Positions 1 to 5,967 are shown, counted from the stretch's first letter. The stretch: DNA of 6,680 nt from Candidatus Saccharimonadia bacterium (GCA_023257755.1 JALRBM010000080.1:1-6680); one strand, 5' to 3'. Notes: generated by a model from the letters alone, not told the origin. Numbers and translations are program-made.

Positions 1-504
1 TTTGACCATATCAACAAGCTTGTGTATGGGTGTATCTCGCCCAGGTGCGATGCAGCTCTTTTCAAAGACCACGCCAAAACACTCGGCTATACGCCGCTCC
101 TCTTTCACGCCGTTGACCGCGAGGACCAAGCAATTTACCACACCAATGTCATGCTTGGCATCCAAACCACGACGGCAGTCATTTGCGCCGAGGCAATTAC
201 CGATCCGGGCGAACGTACCATGGTAATCGACTCTTTGAAAGACAGTGGCCGGGATGTGATTGAAATTACCTACGACCAGATGAATCGGTTTGCGGCGAAT
301 GTCCTTGAACTAGCCAGCGAAAATGGCAAGCACTACCTGGCACTGAGTCAGCAAGCCTACGACGCATTTGATCAGTCGCAGCGCGATCGCCTTAGTAAGG
401 ACAAGGATTTATTAGCGTTCGACGTCACCACCATCGAAACAATTGGGGGCGGTAGTGTCAGGTGTATGCTAGCGGAGAATTTTTTGTCTGACCAAGGCGA
501 TTAA
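1..504 (+). CDS. ctlX: CtlX-type citrulline/arginine-modifying hydrolase, C-terminal part (5' end outside window)
   Basis: The frame is open from base 1, so this is a 3' fragment of 167 residues beginning FDHINKLVYG; the N-terminal part lies upstream of the window, and the GTG at base 22 is an internal valine codon. The protein belongs to the guanidine-group-modifying superfamily (arginine deiminase, DDAH, CtlX). Seen in the fragment are the AIYHTNVM segment with the expected catalytic histidine (fragment residue 47) and the terminal GGGSVRCMLAE motif with the expected nucleophilic cysteine (residue 155, codon 463-465). Between them are the family-typical stretches ERTMVIDSLK and ITYDQMNRFAANVLEL. 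Characterised CtlX proteins are citrulline ureidases yielding ornithine, CO2 and ammonia; the exact substrate here is inferred. It ends in TAA at 502-504, sharing TTAA with the opposing RNase J stop. It could also be annotated simply as arginine deiminase-related. Family membership is confident, substrate less so. Confidence 0.85.
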   Translation, partial: FDHINKLVYGCISPRCDAALFKDHAKTLGYTPLLFHAVDREDQAIYHTNVMLGIQTTTAVICAEAITDPGERTMVIDSLKDSGRDVIEITYDQMNRFAANVLELASENGKHYLALSQQAYDAFDQSQRDRLSKDKDLLAFDVTTIETIGGGSVRCMLAENFLSDQGD

Positions 505-2621
505 TAGCCGCGGTTTTCGACTTTCGGGAGGACCGTGTCCGTATCCGGAACCGTCGGAGCTGGGAATTTCTTCGGACGAGGCACCTGGAAGCGCTGGCCT
601 TGGCCACGCTGGTCACGTTGAGCGTCACCCTGTGGCTGAGGGCGGCCGCTCCCGCCAATCTCGTTAATCACTGGAATAACGATTGGCGTGCGGCGGGTCT
701 GGTCGTAAAGGATGTGCGTAATCTCGTCCTTTAGTTCCTTTTTAATAACATCGAGGTCGATCTTCTTGCCGCTGAAGCTGCGGGCAACCTTTTGCTTGAG
801 GTACTGACGGATCATGCCCATCAGCTCTTCGCTGTCGCGCAAATAGATGAACCCGCGGCTAATGATGTCGGGGCTGGTCATCAGCCGGCCCGAGCCGCGC
901 TGAACCGTTAGGACGACGACGAACATGCCTTCGCTTGCCATGTGAATGCGATCTTTGAGGACCACTTCGCTGACCACGGCACCGCTATCATCGTACATAA
1001 CACCGCCAACCGGAATACGGCCGGCTTTTTTGGCGCCGTCCGGCGTGATCTCGATGACATCACCGGAATCGCAGACAAAGATGTTATCGCGTTTGATACC
1101 GCACTCTTTTTCAGCCAGTTCGGCGTTATGGTGAAGCATATGGAACTCGCCGTGGATCGGCATGTAGTACGTCGGGTGAAGCGCGTTAATTAGCTTGACA
1201 TGGTCATCATAGTAGCCGTGTCCCGAAAGGTGGAGCGGACCGACGCCCGTAAGGTGGGATTTGCCGTTTTGGATAACCTCGCTTCCCTCTCGCATCAGGC
1301 CGTCGACGGTACGGACAACATACTTTTCGTTGCCCGGAATCGGGTTGGAGCTAAAGACAATCACATCGCTATTCTTGATCTTGATAAACTTGTGCGCACC
1401 GCTTGCCATACGGTTCAGGACGGCGTTGAACTCGCCCTGGCTGCCGGTACAGACAATCGTTACTTTGCCGTCGGGCAGCTTGATAATGTCTTCCATTTTG
1501 ACGACGACATCTTTAGGAATCTTGATCACGCCGGCACGAAGGGCAACCTCGAGGTTTTGGATCATGCTGTAGCCGGCAAACGCCACCTTGCGGTCATGGC
1601 GCTTGGCCTCTTCCAGGATTACCTGCATACGGTGGATTTGGCTACTAAAACAGCTAAGGATAAGGCGCGAGTTAGGGTACTTTTCCATGATCTGGCCCAT
1701 TGACTGCTGAATCTCGAACTCGCCGTGTTGATGCGTGCCTTCGGATTCACAGTTGGTTGACTCGTTCATAAGCATGAGAATGCCTTCTTTGGCGGCGATC
1801 TCGGTTAGACGGTCAAGGTCGAATTTCTTGCCATCGACCGGATTTTCCTCAAAGCGCCAGTCACCCGTGTCGATCAACACGCCGAGCGGCGTACGAATAA
1901 CAACGGCTGTCGCATCAGGAATCGAGTGGTTAACCCGGACAAGCTCCACCGAGAAACTGTCGCCGAGTTGCACGCGCTCGTGCGCTTCTGGGTCCATGAC
2001 ATTGTAAGTCGGCTCGTAGCCGCTTGAGGCCTCCTCCATTGTGCGCTGCAGCATACCGACCGTAAATTTTGATCCGTACACAGGTGCGGGGATCTTGTGG
2101 ATAAGGTGGCGAAACGCCCCGATGTGGTCGAGGTGTCCGTGGGTAAAGATATGGCCGCGAATCTTGTGCTTGCGCTCCTCAAGATACGTAATATCGGGCG
2201 TAATGTAGTTAATGCCTGGGTAATCAGCACCCGGGAACAAGAAGCCCATGTCAATGATAATGATGTCTTCGTCGTATTCGATCGCCATCATATTTTTGCC
2301 GATACCCATTTCGCCAAGGCCGCCGATCGGCATGATCTTAAGCGTCGGGCGAGAAATCTTTGGCTGCTTGGGCTGGTCTGCCAGACTAAACTGCCGGCCG
2401 CCATAGCCGTTGTAAAGCGACTTGTTTACCGGCACATTGATGACGTGCTGCGACGCGCGAAGGTTCACATTTTCGCTTGTGCGGCGCTGGGCTCGGAATA
2501 CCTCGCCCTTTCGCGTCGTCGTTTTATTGAGTACTGAGTTTTGCGACTTTTGCCTGTTTTGGCCGTTTGGTCGCTTATTTTGGTCGTCAGCTTGGACATT
2601 GCCAAGTCGTCGTTGTCCCAT
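501..2621 (-). CDS. rnj: Ribonuclease J (metallo-beta-lactamase/beta-CASP exo- and endoribonuclease)
   Basis: A 706-residue RNase J, the cytoplasmic enzyme for 5'-3' exonucleolytic and endonucleolytic mRNA decay and rRNA maturation. The fold starts near residue 93 (LKIMPIGGLGEMG). Zinc and active-site motifs are all present: HGHLDH at 161-166, NHSIPDA with H232, DTGDW with D254, the beta-CASP HLSGH at 464-468 and IHGE with H490. The core ends around residue 655 (IVIPVINEI). It is longer than the roughly 555-residue Bacillus enzymes because of a basic, Asn/Gln/Arg-rich N-terminal tail of about 90 residues and a Pro/Gln/Arg-rich C-terminal tail of about 50, both probably disordered. The ATG at 2619-2621 is chosen because it is the first start in the frame after a good promoter (2725-2753). 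An AAAGG lies 15 bases upstream, so ribosome-binding is weak or unusually spaced. The leader is about 97 nt. The stop overlaps that of the convergent ctlX. Confidence 0.97.
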   Translation of the reverse strand: MGQRRLGNVQADDQNKRPNGQNRQKSQNSVLNKTTTRKGEVFRAQRRTSENVNLRASQHVINVPVNKSLYNGYGGRQFSLADQPKQPKISRPTLKIMPIGGLGEMGIGKNMMAIEYDEDIIIIDMGFLFPGADYPGINYITPDITYLEERKHKIRGHIFTHGHLDHIGAFRHLIHKIPAPVYGSKFTVGMLQRTMEEASSGYEPTYNVMDPEAHERVQLGDSFSVELVRVNHSIPDATAVVIRTPLGVLIDTGDWRFEENPVDGKKFDLDRLTEIAAKEGILMLMNESTNCESEGTHQHGEFEIQQSMGQIMEKYPNSRLILSCFSSQIHRMQVILEEAKRHDRKVAFAGYSMIQNLEVALRAGVIKIPKDVVVKMEDIIKLPDGKVTIVCTGSQGEFNAVLNRMASGAHKFIKIKNSDVIVFSSNPIPGNEKYVVRTVDGLMREGSEVIQNGKSHLTGVGPLHLSGHGYYDDHVKLINALHPTYYMPIHGEFHMLHHNAELAEKECGIKRDNIFVCDSGDVIEITPDGAKKAGRIPVGGVMYDDSGAVVSEVVLKDRIHMASEGMFVVVLTVQRGSGRLMTSPDIISRGFIYLRDSEELMGMIRQYLKQKVARSFSGKKIDLDVIKKELKDEITHILYDQTRRTPIVIPVINEIGGSGRPQPQGDAQRDQRGQGQRFQVPRPKKFPAPTVPDTDTVLPKVENRGY

Positions 2622-2724
2622 AGTAGTTGTTCGTTACCTTTCTAAGATAATAGTTTAATTAGTTCGAAAATAAATTTCCCCGAAGAGACAGTAGTGCTTT
2701 TGGCGCTACGAATCAGTAATTAAC

Positions 2725-2753
2725 ATTATAGCAAATGTCAGCCGATTTGACAA
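2725..2753 (-). promoter_or_regulatory. Sigma-70-type promoter of the RNase J gene
   Basis: On the minus strand TTGTCA (2748-2753) is followed after exactly 17 bases by TATAAT (2725-2730). This is close to the vegetative consensus, and the site lies about 100 bases before the rnj ATG. The expected start of transcription is near 2718, giving an A/T-rich leader of roughly 97 nt. The -35 box begins about 25 bases past the stop of the uracil-DNA glycosylase gene. Confidence 0.75.
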
Positions 2754-2777
2754 GGGGCATCCCTAAATTAACAGGGG
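2753..2777 (-). repeat. Overlapping small inverted repeats between the UDG stop and the rnj -35 box
   Basis: The plus strand reads AGGG (2753-2756), loop GCAT, CCCT (2761-2764), then an 8-base A/T-rich loop and AGGG (2773-2776). The central CCCT can pair with either AGGG, so two mutually exclusive 4-bp hairpins are possible. They lie directly after the UDG stop codon and touch the RNase J -35 box. No U-tract follows in the minus-strand RNA, so a classical terminator is not supported; the element may be a weak 3' end structure or chance. Confidence 0.3.
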
Positions 2778-3356
2778 TTAGAGTTTTTCAATTATCTTAG
2801 GGACTAACAAAAAATCGTCTATTAACGTCTGGCGCATACTCCCATTATAGAGAGCGGCCGCCGGATGAAAGAGGGGAATGATTACCAGTTTGTCGTCGCC
2901 AAACTGAATACGTTTTGGCTGGCCGTGAATCGCACTGATTCGCATACCCGGCAAAAAGTACTCCATACTATGGCGACCCAGGGTAATCACCACCCGAGGC
3001 TTAATAATCTGCAGCTGCTTTAAAAGATAGGGCCAAAAGGCTTTCTTTTCCTCTGGCAGCGGGTCGCGGTTATTCGGTGGGCGGTATTTCACTATATTCG
3101 TAATATAAACATCCTGGCGGGCCATGCCGGCTTCGGCCAGCATCTCATTCAGGAACTTCCCGGCCGCGCCGACGAACGGCAGCCCCTGCTCATCCTCGTT
3201 CTTACCCGGCGCTTCGCCGATGAACACGATGTCGGCATTCAGATTGCCGTCACCCAACACCAGGTTGGTCGCACTCGCCGCAAGTTCGGGGCAGATATTT
3301 TTATCAAGAATATCCTGGCGGAGCTTGTCTAGTTCGGCTTGTTTTACATCAGTCAT
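2778..3356 (-). CDS. Family 4 (UDGa-like) uracil-DNA glycosylase lacking most iron-sulphur cysteines
   Basis: A 192-residue enzyme of the uracil-DNA glycosylase superfamily, expected to excise uracil from DNA as the first step of base excision repair. Seen are motif A GEAPG at 47-51 followed by NEDEQGLPFVGAAG, the VYITNIVKYRPP block with N87, and motif B FHPAAAL with H164, in the order and spacing of family 4. The family normally binds a 4Fe-4S cluster through four cysteines. Here only C22 remains; K19, Y91 and F107 stand at the other three positions. Start choice: ATG 3354-3356 gives the usual family length and N-terminus, but has no clear Shine-Dalgarno. An in-frame ATG at 3423-3425 (215 residues) has AAGGA nine bases upstream, but its added residues do not look like the family. 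A further in-frame GTG lies at 3456-3458. A lone TATAAT at 3424-3429 has no matching -35. Family assignment is firm, start is not. Confidence 0.9.
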   Translation of the reverse strand: MTDVKQAELDKLRQDILDKNICPELAASATNLVLGDGNLNADIVFIGEAPGKNEDEQGLPFVGAAGKFLNEMLAEAGMARQDVYITNIVKYRPPNNRDPLPEEKKAFWPYLLKQLQIIKPRVVITLGRHSMEYFLPGMRISAIHGQPKRIQFGDDKLVIIPLFHPAAALYNGSMRQTLIDDFLLVPKIIEKL

Positions 3357-3444
3357 ATACCAACTGTAGCAGTGATAGTGGCTGCATTCAAACAGGCGCG
3401 CCAACCACCCTGTTATTATCTGCATTATAATAATTCCTTGGACA

Positions 3445-3473
3445 AGACGGGGTGGCACAGGGCCACCCCGTCT
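3445..3473 (-). terminator. 12-bp GC-rich hairpin, probable 3' end of the small Cys-rich gene
   Basis: The arms AGACGGGGTGGC (3445-3456) and its exact complement (3462-3473) enclose a 5-base loop. On the minus strand the stem is followed by TGTCC, so the U-tract is poor. It lies 24 bases after the TAG of the small gene and about 90 bases before the UDG start, which fits a transcript end or a stabilising 3' hairpin. A processing or attenuation element is an alternative. Confidence 0.6.
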
Positions 3474-3488
3474 GTCAGCGTGGACGGA

Positions 3489-3507
3489 GCCGTAACCTAG
3501 TTACGGC
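3489..3507 (-). other. 8-bp hairpin with the stop codon UAG as its loop
   Basis: On the minus strand GCCGTAAC, TAG, GTTACGGC form a perfect 8-bp stem with a 3-base loop. The loop is exactly the stop codon of the small Cys-rich gene (3497-3499), and the 5' arm encodes its last residues. The 12-bp hairpin at 3445-3473 follows 15 bases later, so the transcript ends in two consecutive stems. The structure is read directly from the sequence; any role in termination of translation or transcription is inferred. Confidence 0.6.
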
Positions 3508-3709
3508 GGCTGTTCTGGCAGTAGCCCAGGACCTCACAGTTGTAGAGGCCGGGGCAGCTCCCGCAGTCCGTGACGGTAGCCTGCGGGGATACAGCGATCT
3601 GCCCTTCGCCCGGCTGGGCCGACACAACGGTCAGCGGAAGGTAGACCGCGGACGCCGGGTTTACCTCGGAAACAACATGGTTCGCCAAAGTAGGCTCCCT
3701 CATCTTCAT
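3497..3709 (-). CDS. Small unrecognised protein with a four-cysteine C-terminus
   Basis: I do not recognise this 70-residue protein. It begins MKMREPTLANHVV, has a mildly hydrophobic stretch at about 20-30 (SAVYLPLTVVS), a Gly/Pro turn region, and a tail with C49, C52, C58 and C64 (C-x2-C-x5-C-x5-C) ending in QNSRRN. No signal peptide or clear membrane helix is visible. The cysteines could bind a metal or form disulphides; which is unknown. Coding is supported by third positions mostly G or C, the stand-alone promoter at 3764-3792, and hairpins directly at and after the stop. ATG 3707-3709 is chosen because GGAAGAG lies six bases upstream. A second ATG lies at 3701-3703, and a GTG at 3731-3733 would give 78 residues. 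The predicted transcript runs from about 3757 to about 3440. The alternative is a structured non-coding RNA, but I see no match to RNase P, tmRNA or SRP signatures. Confidence 0.6.
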   Translation of the reverse strand: MKMREPTLANHVVSEVNPASAVYLPLTVVSAQPGEGQIAVSPQATVTDCGSCPGLYNCEVLGYCQNSRRN

Positions 3710-3763
3710 GCGAGACTCTTCCGGCCTCGACACACTGACACCCGTTTAGTACGGATTAGGATT

Positions 3764-3792
3764 ATTATAGAATAAAAATTGTATATTTACAA
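3764..3792 (-). promoter_or_regulatory. Sigma-70-type promoter of the small Cys-rich gene
   Basis: On the minus strand TTGTAA (3787-3792) and TATAAT (3764-3769) are separated by exactly 17 A/T-rich bases. The expected start is near 3757, giving a leader of about 48 nt before the ATG at 3709. The -35 box begins four bases beyond the pnp stop codon, so the small gene appears to be transcribed independently of pnp. Confidence 0.75.
3771..3792 (-). terminator. Weak A/T hairpin plus U-tract after pnp, overlapping the next promoter
   Basis: Directly after the pnp stop the minus strand reads TTGTA, AATA, TACAA, then TTTTTATT: a 5-bp stem with a 4-base loop and a run of five T. The layout is that of an intrinsic terminator, but the stem has only one G-C pair and is likely inefficient. 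The hairpin and T-run occupy the -35 box and spacer of the small-gene promoter. Confidence 0.35.
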
Positions 3793-3796
3793 GCTT

Positions 3797-5911
3797 TTAC
3801 GCAGCGTCTTTAATCGAAAGGCTAAGGCGGCCGCGTTCGTCAATACCAGTCAACTTGACCTTGACGATCTGGCCGTCGTGAAGCACGTCCGTTACTTTCT
3901 CGACGCGCTCGTTCGAGAGTTGGCTGATATGAACCATGCCGTCAATACCAGGCAAGATGTTCACGAACGCCCCGAAGTCCTTGATACTGACGACTTTTCC
4001 TTCGTAAACACGGCCGACTTCCGGCTCTTCGGTCAAACTCTTGATCCAGTTGATCGCCTGTTCGATCTTGGCCGTGTCGGCGGCGGCAACGGTAATAAGG
4101 CCGTCTTCCTTGATGTCGATTTCCGCACCGGTTTCGGCGGTGATCTTGTTTATGACCTCCCCGCCCTTTCCAATAACGGCGCCAATCTTTTCAGGGTTGA
4201 TCTTTATCTTTTCGATGCGTGGTGCGTACGGACTAATCGCAGTGCGTGGGGCAGCAAGTGTGGTTAACATATGCTCGAGGATGTGCGCACGGCCAGGCGC
4301 AGCCTTTCGGATGGCCTCGCCCAAGATTTCAACTGGAAGTCCGTGGACTTTCATGTCCATTTGAATCGCCGTGATTCCCTTTTCAGTACCTGTCACCTTA
4401 AAGTCCATATCGCCGGCAAAGTCCTCGGCATCGGCGATGTCAGATAGGACATATGGGGTGTCACCATCCATCATCAGTCCCATGGCGATACCGCTTACCG
4501 GGCGCTTCAGGGGCACACCAGCGTCCATCAGCGCAAGCACGCTGGCGCAGGTCGCCGCCATCGAGGTCGAACCGTTCTGGCTCATGATTTCAGTCACGCT
4601 GCGGATCGCATACGGAAACTCCTCTTCAGATGGAAGCATCGGAAGCACTGCACGCTCCGCCAAATAGCCGTGACCGATCTCACGGCGACCAGGACTACCA
4701 AGACGGCGCACTTCACCGACGGTGTAGCCGGGCGCGTTATAGTGGTGCATGTAGCGTCGTTCGAAATCGTTTTGCTCCATCGTGTCGACCATCTGGGCGT
4801 AACTCAGCGGCGCCAAGGTCACGATATTCATGCCCTGAGTCACGCCACGAGTAAAGAGGCTTGAACCGTGGGTTCGCGGCAGGATCCCCACCTCGCTTGA
4901 GAGTTGGCGGATTTCATCCAGCTTGCGACCATCCGGACGCAGGCCGTGTTCGACGATACCCCGGCGGACATCCTTGTGCAGCGCCATCGTGAAGGCTTCG
5001 TTGTATTCGTCCCTGAGAAGCTGATATTCTTCTTCGCCGAATTTTTCTACCATGGCGTCATGGAACTCATCACGAAGTTGGGCAACCAGTTCGTTACGCT
5101 CCGGGTACGGCTTCCGGAGGTCTTCGCCCAGTTTATCTTCCATCCATTCATCGACAATCGTCTGGAAATCTTCGTTCGGTAGGACCAATTCGTACTCTAG
5201 GGCGTCGACGCCGACTTTTTCGACAAGCTCCCTCTGCGCCATGATTGCAGGCCGGTATGCTTCGTAGGCCCACGCGAGCGCTTCGATCACCGTGTCCTCT
5301 GAGGCTTCATTGGCGCCGGCTTCGACCATGGTAATGCCGCTTTCAATACCAGCAACGACAAGGTCGAGTTCACTTTCGGCACGTTCTTCCGGTGTCGCAA
5401 AGGCCTTGAAACCACCATTTACCTTGGCAACGCGGAGCCCGGCAACCGGACCGTCAAACGGCACCCCTGAAAGCATAATGGCAGTACTGGCAGCAATCAT
5501 CGCCACCGCGTCCGGACGAAACGCCGGATCCATCGAAAGGACGCTCGCTACTACTTGCACTTCCTGGCGGTAGCCCTTCGGAAATAGCGGACGAATCGGA
5601 CGGTCGATCAGGCGACCAATCAGAACAGCCTCGTCACTCGGGCGGCCTTCACGCTTGATAAAGCGGCTGCCAGAGATCTTGCCTGCTGCATAAAATTTTT
5701 CTTCATAATCGATTGATAGCGGAAAATAATCCATTCCGCTCTGCGTCCGGCCGGCCATAGCCGTCCCCAGCACGACCGTATCGCCGTATTTTACCAATAC
5801 GCTCGCCGAGGTGCGAAAACCAACTCGGTTTACTTCCAGCGTCAGCGGGCGGCCGCAAAAATTAGTGGTAACGGAGATAATTTCCTTACCCGTTGGGTTA
5901 ATTGTAGACAT
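3797..5911 (-). CDS. pnp: Polyribonucleotide nucleotidyltransferase (PNPase)
   Basis: A full-length 704-residue PNPase, the trimeric cytoplasmic enzyme that degrades RNA 3'-5' by phosphorolysis and can add tails in reverse. Domains in order: first RNase PH-like core (about 1-230), helical linker (about 235-310), second RNase PH-like core (about 315-550), KH domain (about 565-625, GKGG at 581-584) and S1 domain (about 633-702, GRVYEGKVVSIKDFGAFV). Active-site residues by motif comparison with the E. coli enzyme are R409/R410 and H414 (GRREIGHG), the NGSTS loop around 446-450, and D497, D503 and K505 in the EDFAGDMDFK segment. Nothing is missing. The start ATG at 5909-5911 is fixed by AGGAGG five bases upstream. 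It lies downstream of the gre gene with an extended -10 promoter at 6035-6043 and a leader hairpin at 5968-5998, so it may be both co-transcribed and independently initiated. Confidence 0.98.
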   Translation of the reverse strand: MSTINPTGKEIISVTTNFCGRPLTLEVNRVGFRTSASVLVKYGDTVVLGTAMAGRTQSGMDYFPLSIDYEEKFYAAGKISGSRFIKREGRPSDEAVLIGRLIDRPIRPLFPKGYRQEVQVVASVLSMDPAFRPDAVAMIAASTAIMLSGVPFDGPVAGLRVAKVNGGFKAFATPEERAESELDLVVAGIESGITMVEAGANEASEDTVIEALAWAYEAYRPAIMAQRELVEKVGVDALEYELVLPNEDFQTIVDEWMEDKLGEDLRKPYPERNELVAQLRDEFHDAMVEKFGEEEYQLLRDEYNEAFTMALHKDVRRGIVEHGLRPDGRKLDEIRQLSSEVGILPRTHGSSLFTRGVTQGMNIVTLAPLSYAQMVDTMEQNDFERRYMHHYNAPGYTVGEVRRLGSPGRREIGHGYLAERAVLPMLPSEEEFPYAIRSVTEIMSQNGSTSMAATCASVLALMDAGVPLKRPVSGIAMGLMMDGDTPYVLSDIADAEDFAGDMDFKVTGTEKGITAIQMDMKVHGLPVEILGEAIRKAAPGRAHILEHMLTTLAAPRTAISPYAPRIEKIKINPEKIGAVIGKGGEVINKITAETGAEIDIKEDGLITVAAADTAKIEQAINWIKSLTEEPEVGRVYEGKVVSIKDFGAFVNILPGIDGMVHISQLSNERVEKVTDVLHDGQIVKVKLTGIDERGRLSLSIKDAA

Positions 5912-5916
5912 ACTGT

Positions 5917-5922
5917 CCTCCT
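5917..5922 (-). promoter_or_regulatory. Strong Shine-Dalgarno of pnp
   Basis: AGGAGG on the minus strand sits five bases before the pnp ATG. It is the strongest ribosome-binding site in the window and settles the pnp start. Confidence 0.85.
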
Positions 5923-5967
5923 ATTTGTTTATTCTTCTCTTCCAAGGCGAGACGAATAAGTAACGGG

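Noticed and set aside
22..504. GTG at 22 as the start of the ctlX fragment
   Set aside because: The frame is open upstream to base 1 and the residues FDHINKL before it match the family, so the gene begins outside the window.
1200..1703. 167-codon open frame on the plus strand opposite rnj
   Set aside because: It is antisense to a clear RNase J, has no family resemblance and no ribosome-binding site of note; the frame is open because of the codon use of the real gene.
2622..2777. tRNA, riboswitch or other RNA gene in the rnj upstream region
   Set aside because: Apart from the promoter and short inverted repeats I see no cloverleaf or known riboswitch motif in this A/T-rich gap; the same holds for 5912-6092 and 6564-6680.
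3424..3429. TATAAT before the UDG gene as a promoter
   Set aside because: The -10 match is perfect, but no -35 box occurs at 16-18 bases (that position lies in the GC-rich hairpin) and there is no TGn extension.
3440..3757. The small unit as RNase P RNA, tmRNA or SRP RNA
   Set aside because: The length would allow it, but I find no conserved core signatures of these RNAs, and the codon pattern favours a protein.
3452..3775. 107-codon plus-strand frame opposite the small Cys-rich gene
   Set aside because: It starts inside the 12-bp hairpin, is Arg-rich without recognisable features, and has no promoter; the minus-strand reading has promoter, start signal and 3' hairpins.
3779..5573. Several plus-strand frames of 64-162 codons opposite pnp
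   Set aside because: All are shadows of the PNPase coding frame with low-complexity Ser/Arg/Ala or unstructured translations.
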